Counted from the stretch's first letter, positions 11,869 through 22,551 are shown. The stretch is DNA of 64,000 nt from Gyrodactylus bullatarudis (GCA_012064415.1 SSNU01000070.1:1-64000); one strand, 5' to 3'. Notes: generated by a model from the sequence alone, not told the origin. Numbers and translations are program-made.

Positions 11869-12294
11869 AGAAGAGGATTCAATAAAATTTTTTACTATAA
11901 CCTTCTAACCCATAGAGGGTTCAGACCTGAGACCAAAATGCGAGCATTATAGGAATCAAGGTCAGAGTAATCCTTCTATAATCCCAGTTTACTATCTGAA
12001 GACAAGCTTCCTCATAACATTGATGTTGTTAGATTGATAGGTGATTGACTGTGTTTTTTTTCAGATTTTACAATTTTTTTTTGATAGACAATATCTATTT
12101 AAAACTAATTTTGTACAAAATAAATAAAAATAGAGAGGTTCTGTACAAGGATATACAAAATAAATTCAATGTTATCTGGATAAGTTGGCAATAAATAAAT
12201 TCAATTTCCGAAAAAAGGTTTTATGAAAGAATTTAAAAAAATAACATATTGACTAAATAAGCCCTTCAAGAAATTTCATTAAATCATTCTGGAA

Positions 12295-12600
12295 TTATTG
12301 AAGATAAAGTAGAGTTTTTGTATAATCTAATTTAGATCTAATATGCAACATGATTGCCTTAATATTGGTCAAATCATCGCATTCTGATATTTTAAATTTG
12401 TTTTCAATCATGTTATATGTAGATAACAAATAATGATTGGAGAAAGAGGGAGATCTAAGATTATATGAATTTTCAAAAATGTTGGCTGATTTTACAAAAG
12501 TTTTTGTAATTATTGCGTATCTTCTTACCCATAGAGGGTTAAGTCCAGATATCAAAATTCGTGCATTATACGAGTCTAAATCTGGATAAAGAAAATACAA
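12295..12600 (-). pseudogene. LINE ORF2 C-terminal fragment, 101 aa
   Basis: The minus-strand frame reads PDLDSYNARILISGLNPLWV near its start and IRSKLDYTKTLLYLQ at its end. These match the PHLDSYN...GMEPIWL and IRLQLDYSYTLL motifs of the intact LINE. It differs clearly in sequence from the fragments at 8832 and 10475, so several LINE subfamilies have inserted here. The RT core is absent. Confidence 0.75.
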
Positions 12601-12621
12601 TTTTCAATTTCGTATTTTTCA

Positions 12622-12880
12622 ATTCTCTTTCATTTGTTTTTTTTGAAATCGAACATTTTTATTTATATACAGAATTATAAAGATTAATGATTGTACAAAT
12701 AAGGGAACAGGGAAAGAGTGTTCAATTGAAATGAGTATATAATAAATTTTAATTATTTTCTCTGGAAAGAATACGAAATTTAAGCTTGACTTTCAGACCA
12801 TCCTTCCTTCATCCGAGATTATAATCTGTTTAATAATTCTTAAAGGAGAAATTTAATTTCTTCCTTCGGAAAAAACGTAA
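12622..12880 (-). mobile_element. SINE-like repeat S3 with shared tail
   Basis: On the minus strand this runs from a TACGTTTTTTCCGAAGGAAG start, through GGATGGTCTGAAAGTCAAGC, to the tail AACACTCTTTCCCTGTTCCC and TTTGTACAATC. It ends AAAATGTTCGATTTCAAAAA. A second copy in plus orientation lies at 29088-29333. Its head is unrelated to the tRNA-type head of S1, but the 3' tail is the same, so two SINE types share one 3' end. Confidence 0.7.
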
Positions 12881-13195
12881 AAATCTTATGTCTAACAAAA
12901 AAATGATTGTAAAATTAAGAGAACAGAGAAAGAGTGTTCTATGTGCCCGGTGTGGAATAGGGTTCTTCAGATTCAGATTCCGTCCGAAAATTTCCGAATC
13001 GCCACAATTTGACTTCAGATATAAACAAAAAATAATTTTATAATAAGTTCACATTTGTTTTATTATATATAAAATCTTCATATTTGTAATCAAATAACAA
13101 GCCTCTTCTAAATTAATGATGTCTAACCAAGCTATCTCCTTGGTAGATTATTACCATTATAACTTGTGTAGAATTTTACCATAGACAAAGATACA

Positions 13196-13450
13196 ATGAT
13201 CAATCTTGGAAAGGAGATAGGTGTGGAAGATGGTCCACAACCTGAGTCTTTTTTTCTGACTTGTAAATATTGCTCGGCGCATGTTTATGGTAAAAAAGAA
13301 GATGTTTATGCAGTTCTTGGGCAGCATTTCTGCACTAATCATTCTCAAGAGGTTGTTTTAACAACTAAGAGGAGAGCTGATGTAACATTAGTTCCGGAGA
13401 TTCCTCTCGAATACGAAGATATGGTTCAATGCAGCCAAAAATATGAATAA
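13196..13450 (+). CDS. Small single zinc-finger protein, antisense ORF inside the hAT
   Basis: An 84-residue open frame has a Cys/His cluster: CKYC at residues ~23-26 and H-x4-H (HFCTNH) at ~44-49. This is compatible with one BED-like or C2H2 zinc finger. The N-terminus is acidic (GVEDGPQPES) and a basic TTKRRAD follows the finger. It lies about 240 bp inside the left terminus, transcribed toward the transposase 3' end and convergent with it. An AATAAA overlaps the stop region at 13446. It could be an accessory DNA-binding protein of the transposon, a captured exon or a chance frame. I did not recognise a named homologue. The start is the first ATG; an upstream exon is possible. Confidence 0.5.
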   Translation: MINLGKEIGVEDGPQPESFFLTCKYCSAHVYGKKEDVYAVLGQHFCTNHSQEVVLTTKRRADVTLVPEIPLEYEDMVQCSQKYE

Positions 13451-13877
13451 ATATTATTTTTCAAGTTATTTCATGTCTTATTGAAAAAATAAAAACAATA
13501 TATTATAAGAATCTATTTGGTAAAAACAAAAGTTTCTGGATAATTGTGATAAAATTTTGCTATTTTTTATCAAAATATCTGTCAGAAATGAACTCATTTC
13601 TCTTTATCACGTTAGCAATAGCATCCTTCATCGTCTTACAAAATATCTCTTTTTTGACATTACGTGGGTCAAAAGAAAGCATCACCAAATGGTATCATTG
13701 CATCACATGATTTGGGTCGGGATATCCTTTTGTCAGGTGCCCGGTTCATGAGTCGGCCTCGATCAATAATCTTGTTCAACACCTGTAGGTCGTTCTTCAC
13801 ATTGGTGTCATCGATTTCTTTCCTTCTGTTCCAATGCCTTGGGAAATGAAATTTTATAAAACGAACGTTATTTATGT

Positions 13878-16336
13878 TTAAAAACTTACTACAATTGGGT
13901 TATATTTCTCTGAGAAATGAGGCCAAGAATTAGCTAAAACCCTATAATCACAGAGAGTCACTGGTAGCATTGTTGGACTGAAAATGTTCTTGGCTGTCTT
14001 AAAAGCTCGTTCACAGAAAGCGTTAGACATTAGAAGATTTAAATAAGCCCTTGCAACATCGTACAGTATTGGAAACTGGGGTTTCAGGCTTCTCCATTGG
14101 ACATCAAGGGGCTCTTTGAAGCAGACATTTGATGGCATCATTGAGAGGTACCCATTCACTTCTCTCTCCAGTGGCAAAGCATCATCAGCCTTAACTTTGG
14201 TCAATGTAGATTGACAAAGATTCATACAATATTCATCAAAATCGATAATCCTTGTAGACGTTCCTGGTCTATTGCTTATTGAGGAACTAAAGGCAATATT
14301 ATCATTAGATTTTATATGTACTCTATTTTTAATATTTTACTTACGCTGGATTATGATTATCCACAATGAATCTAAACTTTTCGTTAATATACTCAATTAT
14401 TACATTAACGGTTGCCTCATCACTGGCAATGAACGATCCTCTGTACTTAGGATTCAAGAAAGTTCCCAGTACAAGAGTAAAATATGATCTGCCAGCTTTT
14501 GGATAGGCAACTTCCAGTAAATGACTCAGGGTGAATATGAACTTGTATGCTTCTCTGGTTATTGACTTGGCTGCTAAGAAGCTTATACAATTGGCTTGGA
14601 TACACATAAGATGAGGGATGATCAAATCTATTGTTGCATACTGATCACCCTCCATCATGTCTGAAAATTTCTTGACCAGCATTAAAATAGGTAGTAAATC
14701 CCCTATTACTTGAATTTGGCGTAAAGACAAATAAGCTTCTCGCTGTGAACCACTAGCATTGAAGTCAACGGACATCTCGGTGATAACATTTCTTAGTTGA
14801 TAACAACGAGCCAACACATCACAAACATAAAGCCATCTAGTCTGGACTGGTTGAACAAAACTAGATGGAACTCCGTTAACTCGACATCTTTCAACAAACG
14901 TTTTCCTTAATGTGGCAGAATTAAGGATGCCACATGTACGATTTATGGCTTGTTCTATCTCTTTCATTTCAAAACACACATCAAAAGCCGATTTAAATAT
15001 TAAAGAGAGATTGTGATTGACGCAATACAGGGACTTGTTGATGATTTTTCCCTCTAAAGCAAGGCGTATCCCTTTTCGAGTTGCTGCCTCTGCATCACTT
15101 ATAACACATTTCATCGGAATCTGTTTCAGAAGCGGAAAGGCATCTAATACTTCAGCAATAATGTTGCGATAAAAAACACCATCCTTGCTTTCCGTAGTAT
15201 GTGAGAATGTAGGAATGAAAGTTTTTACATTGAAGTCCTTATCCAGGTATCGAACAATGGATCCAACAAAACTTTGTCCATTGATATCGCTAGCGTCAAT
15301 GCCGATTACTATTGATACCACACCATCAATGTCTTCCTTAAGCAGATTTGTTTAAAAATAAAATTTATAAAATAAAAAATATTTGAAAGTTTGCAAATAT
15401 TACTCACAATCATAGATTTTCCTATGAATAATTTCTCTGCAAGGAATGACTGGAAATACATCTCTGGTGTGAAAATGGAAAGAGTTGGCAATAACGTTTT
15501 CACAAAATATTGGAAAAAGTTGCTTCGTATTATTTCCACTGCACCCGGGAAGATTGTAAGAGCATTTGTTAATACAAAATTGCAGACCATTTGGTCTGCA
15601 TGATCTTTGGCTAGTTTTGGCTGCATGTTTCTTTGCTTAAGAAGTCTAGTACAAATATCATGTCTTTTTTTCCATTCTTCTGGTTTGGTTTGTCGAGTGT
15701 ACTCTCTATGGTACGAAAATGATAACTCATCTTATTCCGTTTGTAGCAATCCACTGTTTCGAATTCAGGACTTTTACAAATATTACAAACCCAAATTTTC
15801 TGTTCACGATTTTTGAGGGTTGTCCAAGTATCCAACCAAGATGAACCGAATCCCTCGTCTGGAATTGCATCAGAAGAAATTGAAACCTCCATGATATTGT
15901 TTATTGACAATTCCATTTGTGATAGTGTTGGAAGCGGCAAATTATTTGATGCTCGTATAAAGCTTTCATAGTCTTTCAAGACTTTATCACGAGCTTCACT
16001 CTTTGACATATCTCTTAATCCTGTGTGACTCTTAACCAAATGACGATTAAGAACATGATATCGTTTCATATCAGATTCAATAAACTTTACTTCAGGATGG
16101 AATTTGCACGTAAACAAATTTTCTTGAACTTCACTCCGATTAAATAACAGTCCTAAAAAATAGGGAAGCTCCTTAATAACCGGTTGACGACTAGCTGAAG
16201 TGTCCGAAGTTTGAGAGTTACTCCTGGATCTATTATGATCAAAGCTCGAGGAACGATAGATAGGTCCAGAGAAGATCCTAGGTATCCTTAGAGAAGGTTC
16301 TTGCGAAGCAGAAGGTATAAAATCTCTTTTAGACAT
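13878..16336 (-). CDS. hAT transposase (3 exons, one apparent 1-bp frameshift)
   Basis: This enzyme cuts and pastes the element. Exon 1 is 16336-15408, with ATG at 16336. Intron 1 is 15407-15337 (GTGAGT...AAG, 71 bp) and exon 2 is 15336-14345. Intron 2 is 14344-14287 (GTAAGT...TTTAG, 58 bp) and exon 3 is 14286-13878. The phases match, giving about 776 residues, a usual hAT length. The N-terminal part holds Cys/His clusters (FTCKFHPE...RYHVLNRHLVKSH; WVCNICKSPEF...MSYHF), fitting BED-type DNA binding. The RNase-H-like core shows IVIGIDASD, CVNHNLSLIF and PVQTRWLYVCDVLARC. Exon 3 carries the hAT C-terminal dimerisation motif (ILYDVARAYLNLLMSNAFCE, then RAFKTA). Near 15626 the frame shifts as if one base were lost (KET then MQPKLAKD), so this copy may be inactive unless that is a sequencing error. 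Confidence 0.85.
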
Positions 16337-16740
16337 TTTGTAAACTCTTTAATTTTAATTTGAATTGAATAAATTAAATATTATTTTCAACATAAACAAA
16401 ATATTTCATAAGATCATCAGATATTTATTGTTGTTTGAATGATTTTTATTTTGGGACTTTTTCGGTTTTTTTCAGACGGATCCGAATCTGAAAAATCTGA
16501 AGGTACCTAGTGTGGAAGGATTTGAACCTTGGACCGAAGGTAAGGGGTCCGAGGTGGGAGAGATACCACTACGCCACACCGGGCAAAATAAATATGAATA
16601 GTCTAATTTTTGTGCAGAATTGAAAAGAAATAAAAATTATCAGGAAATATTTATTCTATCAAAAAATATTACAGCATCATTTTTATTTAAAAAAGGATTA
16701 CAACTAATTTAAGATCATTTTTACCTGTATTATTATTAGT

Positions 16741-17207
16741 AGACTCGGATGAAATTTCGTAAAACAGATGAAACTGCCTGTAATTTCGTTTAAATAATCT
16801 TTGAGCTATTTCTAAATCATTCCACCATGTCTGGCTGAGTCAAATCTTTAAAAACGATTCTTGTATCATATAAACAAAATTTCGGAAATTTTCAGATTTT
16901 GAACGTTTTTTATTTTAATTTTTGTTAATTATATTCGATTTATGCAGTTATAAATAGTTTAAATATTTTATTTAAATAGTTTTTCATATCTTGGATTTTG
17001 AATGTAAAAGATTAATGAAAATATAAATCAAGAGAATAAGAACGTTCAAAATTTGAAAATTTCCGAAATTTTGTTTATATGATACAAGAATCAATTTTAA
17101 AGATTTGACTCAGCCAGACATGGTGGAATGATTTAGAAATAACTCAAAGATTATTTAAACAAAATTACAGGCAGTTTCATCATGTATAAGAAATTTCCTC
17201 AAAGTCT
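16741..17207. repeat. Palindromic foldback element FB, copy 1
   Basis: The left arm (ACTGCCTGTAATTTCGTTTA, TCCACCATGTCTGGCTGAGT) recurs inverted in the right arm (ACTCAGCCAGACATGGTGGA, AATTACAGGCAGTTTCAT). Arms are about 190 bp around an AT-rich centre. A second copy at 26221-26722 has its centre in reverse orientation, and partial copies are at 24240-24345, 29936-30070 and 50249-50509. It encodes no protein. Confidence 0.75.
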
Positions 17208-17789
17208 AATCATTAGGGCGATTTAAAAAATTACAAAAAAATTCAAGAAAATCGCAAAATTTTGTTAGAAATCGGTATTTTTTGTTTTCTTTGTATTTAA
17301 TTCAATTTCAATGAGTCTATTTGAATTCAAAATGGTATAATTTTTAAGAAAAGTTTTCGAATTTTTGAAAATTTTTTTTTCACATCTACTACAGCCTATC
17401 AACTAATCATATTGTGCAGGATTGGTTTCATATTTTTATTTTTTAACTCTCAGCGAATCCAATTATAGGCGGATTGAGTAAATGGCCAGAGACATAAAAG
17501 AAGAAAATTATTCAACTATCAACTCTTGAGAAAATGAAAAGGCTTACTTAGACAGCTACTCAGGTGAGAATTTATTTTTTATCAAGTAGAAGAGTTAGGA
17601 AAGAATCGCAAAAACGTCGCAACCGGTTTGAAAATCGTAAATTCATTTTGGTTACTAGCAATGTTAGAAATAAATTTTTTTCAATTTTTCGAATGAGGAG
17701 ATGGAAACAAGCAACATACCAAAAATCGCAAATTTACTGCCCTAACTATCATTCTTCAATTAAATCTTCCAAATTCAAAGCAAGAATGT
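17208..17789. other. AT-rich spacer, no gene seen
   Basis: The plus frame at 17564-17791 is lysine/arginine-rich without a recognisable domain and runs into a foldback repeat end; I do not support it as a gene. Confidence 0.35.
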
Positions 17790-17925
17790 AAAATTTTTCA
17801 CATCTTATTAGCTCATTCAGTTTTAGAATTAAAAAAAAAATTTTTTTCTGTGAATCCGGAGAAAAATATTGAGTTTTTTGTAAATTTGGTAAATTCTCAT
17901 TTCCATGTCAACTACTTAGCCGGAA
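17790..17925. repeat. Foldback repeat F2, terminal fragment
   Basis: It contains the F2 right-end landmarks CATCTTATTAGCTCATTCAG, GTGAATCCGGAGAAAAATAT and TGGTAAATTCTCATTTCCAT. Only one arm is present. Confidence 0.6.
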
Positions 17926-18452
17926 AAACTATTTTTTCAAGATTGAATAAATTCCAGGAAAAATAGCTTATTTCCTAAAATCTCGCATATGGCAATTAAT
18001 AGCTTGGTAAATAACTATAAAAAAGGTTAATTTGTATTTACACTGGCTTGTTCTTGTTTATTTAGCTCTACTCTACGTATAGATGGAAAAGAAGGAATTC
18101 TTTAGTTATTCGATAAAAAAATAATTTGATTGTTCACTTGTCTATCATTGATTCTCATAATTTTTTCCATGATTTGAATTGTTTTAATTGAGTATATTTT
18201 GATATTTCTATCTTCTACTTTTTTCCCTTCGAGTTTTAGATAATTTTAAAGTCAACAAAATTAGCTTGTGTGAAATTCGATCATTCCTATCCTAGTAGTT
18301 ACTATTAGTTATACCTCTATAAAAAAATGTCTTCTCTTCACTAATAAATAAATGTGCCTCTGAAGCGTTAAATTTTCACAAAAATTAAAAATTCGCTCAA
18401 TTCAATAGAGAATTTACTGCTCATTTTGTGATAAGTTTTCTTTTATTATTAA

Positions 18453-18959
18453 CCCTTCGTGTCCCAAATTATTTTTTTTCATCACACATATGAGAAATTT
18501 TGCTACCTAATCAAAATAACTACGCTGATTCCGAATCTGAATTCCATTTTGTAAGCCGACTTATCATTTCAAAGATAATAGAGGTTAAAATTGGCATTTT
18601 TTGCTCTAAACCAGTTATCTTCTAAACTATAAGAGATATCGAGCAGGTGATCGCATATTTGAAATCTACGACTATTGTTTTACGATAGAAAGTTATTTTA
18701 TTTTTTTCTAAGACCTCAGCAAATAGGTTTTCAAAAAACGTTCTAAATATTTTTTGAATATTTGACAAAATTTTCAAAAAATTACCCTTCTTCAAATAAC
18801 TATGGTGTGCATTTATCTTTATGAATTATACATAATTTTGTAGCTTGATAAATTTCCTTTCTAATGAGGGGTAAACAAAGTGTTTTAGGTATCTTTTAGT
18901 TAAAATTATTGATCAAGAAAGAGTTGTGTTCCACTGGTGGAACAATGGGACATGAAGGG
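18453..18959. mobile_element. piggyBac-type MITE (507 bp), copy 1
   Basis: The ends are CCCTTCGTGTCCCA and TGGGACATGAAGGG, a 14-bp imperfect inverted repeat. TTAA flanks both sides (18449-18452 and 18960-18963). TTAA targets and CCC-starting ends are diagnostic of the piggyBac superfamily. It has no transposase and depends on one in trans. A near-identical copy in inverse orientation is at 30414-30921. Confidence 0.88.
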
Positions 18960-19429
18960 TTAAATAATTATTTATACATTTATTCGTTGGGGAGAAGTCA
19001 TAAAATTTAAACCTATCGAAACGAATTAAGAATAAGACTCACAATAAATAAAAAAACCTTTTTAAGCGAAATTCTAATAGGAGTTCTATTCAAAGATAAG
19101 GTAATTTGGTACCCTCAAACATCCATGTATTTAACTCACTATGAAGTATTAGAAGGTTTAAAAACATATAATTACTGGTTGCAATTTATTGTGTCATCAA
19201 TTTTTGTCAGGGTCAAGTTCATTATGGATAATATCCGTGCCATGTTTGCATCAGAGATTTTGCAAATTATCGATTTCTAGCCTGGGTTAGAATCTGAATG
19301 AGCTCTTCAGGAGAATTCGAATGATGAATAAAACATATGGTTCGAAATCTTTTTATGAACTGGTTGCAATAGAAACAATAATTTTGTATTAAAATTAACG
19401 TGATGAAAAATTTGCTGAATTTGATTTCT

Positions 19430-19855
19430 GCCAAAGTTCGTCATTACTGTGTGGAATCGAACCATTTGAATCTTTCGATCATCACAAAGGCAAATTATCC
19501 AAAATCTGGAAGTTTATCTTTTTCTCCCAAACAGTTAGATCTTCGCTATCTCTATGGCCATATTCGAATTCTTTGTCCAATTTTGATCTCAAATATCATA
19601 ACTTAACTGCTTCGAATCATCCAAATCAATAAAAATTTTGGGCTCAAAAGTTGAAAAAGTGAAAATTTAGTGCATTTTCAAAATTTCATTAACGGCCTAA
19701 TTTTGGTCAGATTGGATTTTTTCGAATATCCACAACTTGTTAGCTCATTCCATTTTATAGAATTCAAAAAATTATTTTTTTGTGAATCCGGAGAAAAATA
19801 TTGAGTTTTTTTTAAAAATAGTAAATTCTCTTCATGTCAATTAGGTTTATAACAA
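19430..19855. repeat. Foldback repeat F2, partial copy
   Basis: It matches the right half of the full F2 copy at 33187-33933. Shared segments include AAAGTTCGTCATTACTGTGT-like, AAATTATCCAAAATCTG-like, GTGAATCCGGAGAAAAATAT and the terminus CTTCATGTCAATTAGGTTTA. The left arm is missing. Short frames here, including the one at 19400-19606, are repeat-derived. Confidence 0.6.
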
Positions 19856-20061
19856 TTAATTAATATCATATCAAAAAAAGTCAACTTTACATGTAAAAAA
19901 TTTTTTTTTCCAAAATAAATCTCTCATTTCTATACAATCTTGACAAAACTCTTGTTTGTAATGTTATATATAACAGTTGGGTCAAAAATAATTTATCTTA
20001 TTTTCATAATATCACAGACAATCTGGGTTATGCTTTAGTAGCACATACAGTATAAAATGGA

Positions 20062-21198
20062 CTAATCCATCTGCCTAGCCAATTGTGAGCGGACAGAAGA
20101 ATCTAGATTCTCCTTCCATTGTACCGAGGTAATTGCATGTGAATTATAGACATCCTTGATTTTTTCATTGATCTGATCCTCGTCTATTCGACTATCGAAG
20201 AGGATTGGACTTATCTTTTGCTTTACAAACTTGGTACAACAAAATAATTTTAACAATTCATCCCTCAAGGCAGGTTGTATTGCACAGTAAATTATAAAAT
20301 TTGCCAAATTATTAAAGTAACACAAGAAGCTTGTAACGACCCAGAAGAAGTCGGCCAAAAGATCATCATTCATAACATTTGCTGTACGTATAATGTTGAG
20401 AATGGCAAACGGTAGGTTACATATACAAAAACAAAATGTAACTGTTAATAGCGTATTGGTGATTCTTGTATCTCGAGTACGTTGTTTTCTCTTTTGCTTG
20501 TCAGATTCGTAAAATGCTGTATTTGAGCGGAATTTATTTTTGTACAAAGCCTTTGTTTTCCGGCGAACCTCTCTTATGATAATAAAATTACTTAACAAAA
20601 TGATTATTGAAGGGATTATTGCCAGAAAGCAAGCATCCAATATATCAATAATTGTTGCTATCTCGACATGATGATTACTACACTGAAAAGTATGTCGATC
20701 AAGATGCAAACCGGGTGATGGGGGGTCTGTCAAGTTCAAATTTATGTTGAGAGTCAACTCTGTGAAACTGACTGGAATCATGTTGATAAGAAATCCAAAA
20801 GTCAGAATTATCGGTACACCAACTCGATCAATTTTTTGACTGGCGTTTTTAACAAGTCCTGTGACAGCTACAACTCTTTCAATGCTCAATAAAGCAACAA
20901 GCATTGAACTGATGTGGGTAAGTGACAGAACCAACCATGTTAAGAATTTACATGAAAAGTTATTCAATTGATTCAAGTCAAAGTCTATCATTGCTCCTAT
21001 CCACTTGGGCCCAAGGCAAGCGAGGAATACAAGAATGTCAACTGTTGTTAGGGTAATCAGTGTTACAAATACTGGGAGATCACGGAAGCGTTTCTTTGTC
21101 AAAATTATTAATGATAGAATTCCTTCGGTAACTCCAACAAAAATCAGTATTGGCGGCAAATATAACCATAATCTGGAATCTTGGGAGTAGAAACCCAT
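20062..21198 (-). CDS. Rhodopsin-family (class A) GPCR, probable peptide receptor, intronless
   Basis: A single open frame of 378 residues encodes a plasma-membrane receptor. Seven hydrophobic helices lie at about 11-34, 42-63, 84-108, 127-146, 183-208, 247-270 and 283-306. Asp54 sits at the usual TM2 position. The TM3 end is SIERVVAV, an E-R variant of DRY. Cys83 and Cys173 can form the conserved extracellular disulphide. TM7 carries NNLANFIIYC, a variant of NPxxY common in peptide receptors, followed by a cytoplasmic helix with CC at 320-321, possible palmitoylation sites. Intracellular loop 3 and the tail are Lys/Arg-rich, as expected for G-protein coupling. The N-terminus is short. A TTTACAG just before the ATG could be a 5'UTR splice acceptor. 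The ligand cannot be told from sequence; FMRFamide- or TRH-like receptor groups are plausible. It is the one clearly intact host gene in the window. Confidence 0.9.
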   Translation of the reverse strand: MGFYSQDSRLWLYLPPILIFVGVTEGILSLIILTKKRFRDLPVFVTLITLTTVDILVFLACLGPKWIGAMIDFDLNQLNNFSCKFLTWLVLSLTHISSMLVALLSIERVVAVTGLVKNASQKIDRVGVPIILTFGFLINMIPVSFTELTLNINLNLTDPPSPGLHLDRHTFQCSNHHVEIATIIDILDACFLAIIPSIIILLSNFIIIREVRRKTKALYKNKFRSNTAFYESDKQKRKQRTRDTRITNTLLTVTFCFCICNLPFAILNIIRTANVMNDDLLADFFWVVTSFLCYFNNLANFIIYCAIQPALRDELLKLFCCTKFVKQKISPILFDSRIDEDQINEKIKDVYNSHAITSVQWKENLDSSVRSQLARQMD

Positions 21199-22235
21199 TT
21201 CTGTAAACTTTATTTCTCTATAGCTACGCGAGTCTAATTGAGTTGATAGCTGGGCTGATAATCAATGATTATTAATCATCAAGATTGCTAAAGATTTCTC
21301 AATTGGGAATGATGTTATATGAGAAATCTTTTAATTTCAACTCTATCCAATCAAATTCAAGATAGAGAATAAAACGATTTCATTCGTTTAAATTAGGATA
21401 TTTGGAGTTATTAACAGTATTAACTACTATTCTCCTAAATTTCATGTAATAATTATATATTATTTATCTATTTTTTTCTAAATATAGATGTTTTTGCTCA
21501 ACAAATACAAGCAAAAATAACACGGGTGGTGGGGGGGGTCAGGATATTTTATTCAGATAAGATTTTTCTGATCCAAAATTTTACGCTGATCACAAATCTG
21601 ACCTTAAAATAGTGCTAAAATAAAAACCCACGAGCTGAGATATTGGCCAAAACACAAATTTGCACAAAATTTCAGACTATCACTTCAATAATTTCATTTT
21701 TTTCCGGTAATGAACCTTAATATGAAACAGAAGTCACACTTTTGGATAGAAGATAAAATGAGGAATCTAACAGTTACCAAATTATGGGTATACAAGAGGT
21801 TTATGTCTCTAATTAAAGCGGAAAAAAAAATTTTGCGAAAAAAAATTGAAAAATAACGGTAATTTTTTGTGTCAAAATCTAAATAACTCGGTAACGAAAA
21901 AAGATAATTCCAATTTTTTGGCAATCTCGTAGAAAATTTTATTCTCTACAAATTCCAATCTGTATATTTTTTCAAATTGTTTCAATTTCAGAAGTTATTG
22001 GTTATTACCAACTTACTTTTTTTTGATATTCTTATCCTTGCTCTTTCCTGATTGGTTTATTTATTGCTCATGAATAAATCACGTTTGATCAAATTAGAAA
22101 TAGATATTTTATTATGTACAAATTTTCGAAATTGGTTTTTTTCTTTAGTGTTTAACGTATGAGTATAAATAAATTTTTTTCTGCATAGCTTCAGTTTTTG
22201 CAATTTTTCAGAGAACAATGGAGGGATGTTTCATA
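21199..22235. other. Upstream region of the GPCR; no other gene seen
   Basis: This AT-rich stretch has no recognisable exons. The GPCR promoter would lie at its left end, but no confident core element was seen. The minus frame 21694-21924 lacks domain features. Confidence 0.4.
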
Positions 22236-22493
22236 CTATCTCAAGAGCCAGCAATAGTCCGTTAAACAATGCTCAATGTTTGTTCTAGAGTATCTTTCTT
22301 CGATAAATTTCATCATCTGATGCATTTTTTCTCCTTTCTCGTCAGATATAGTACCTAGGGGTACATTATAATTTAATGTAATTTTTTGATCATGAAACAG
22401 GACCATTACTAATGACTCATTAGCGATGTGTGAATTCTCATCTTTATCAGAGAAATTTCTATCTTCGTAAAGTGATTTATAGATAGACTTCAT
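22236..22493 (-). pseudogene. Conserved transposon-associated protein fragment (85 aa), uncertain
   Basis: The frame contains NVPLGTISDEKGEKMHQMMK followed by FIEERYSRTN, then a short tail. The pattern P-(I/L)-G-x-(I/M/L)-S-(E/D)-E, a His/Asn-Lys, then R-x-x-(Y/H)-(S/T)-R resembles the C-terminal part of uncharacterised proteins that are repeated in many arthropod genomes and behave like transposon products. I recall the pattern but not a family name, so the link is tentative. No upstream exon was found; the ATG abuts a foldback repeat arm at 22552-22708. It could be a host exon, but a relic is more likely. Confidence 0.35.
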
Positions 22494-22551
22494 TTTAAAT
22501 GGCTCAGATATTTTTGGATTAGAATAAAAATGCTAAAATAAGAGATGGAAT

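Larger units (their letters stand above)
10394..11956. repeat. Large inverted duplication, ~0.58-kb arms
   Basis: The left arm (about 10394-10975) and right arm (about 11368-11956) are near-identical reverse complements. Both encode the same 63-residue LINE fragment. The only difference noticed is an ~8-bp indel near the outer end. The spacer is about 390 bp. Each arm holds a LINE 3' end plus the first ~22 bases of a SINE head, so the duplication happened after that SINE had inserted. The near-identity argues for a recent event or an assembly inversion artefact. Confidence 0.85.
12958..16509 (-). mobile_element. hAT transposon (3,552 bp)
   Basis: The ends are inverted repeats: TAGGGTTCTTCAGATT at the left and TAGGTACCTTCAGATT read inward from the right. 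Imperfect homology continues for about 40 bp (CGTCCGAAAATTTCCGAA against CGTCTGAAAAAAACCGAA). An identical 8-bp target duplication, GTGTGGAA, flanks the element at 12950-12957 and 16510-16517. Eight-base duplications and a (C/T)AGGG-type terminus are hAT hallmarks. Inside are a spliced transposase on the minus strand and a small plus-strand zinc-finger ORF. An internally deleted relative is at 32385-32687. Confidence 0.92.
12888..16587 (-). mobile_element. tRNA-headed SINE S2 interrupted by a hAT transposon
   Basis: The SINE head lies at 16510-16587 (minus), with an A-box TGGCGTAGTGGTA and B-box GGTTCAAATCC. Its 3' part lies at 12888-12957, with the ACACCGGGC stem end and AGAACACTCTTTCTCTG tail. 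The two halves line up with the uninterrupted copy S1 once the hAT element and one copy of the 8-bp duplication GTGTGGAA are removed. The hAT insertion is therefore younger than this SINE. Confidence 0.85.

Noticed and set aside
13157..13348. 63-residue minus-strand ORF in the hAT left end
   Set aside because: It overlaps the zinc-finger ORF on the opposite strand and lacks any motif; outside the transposase exons.
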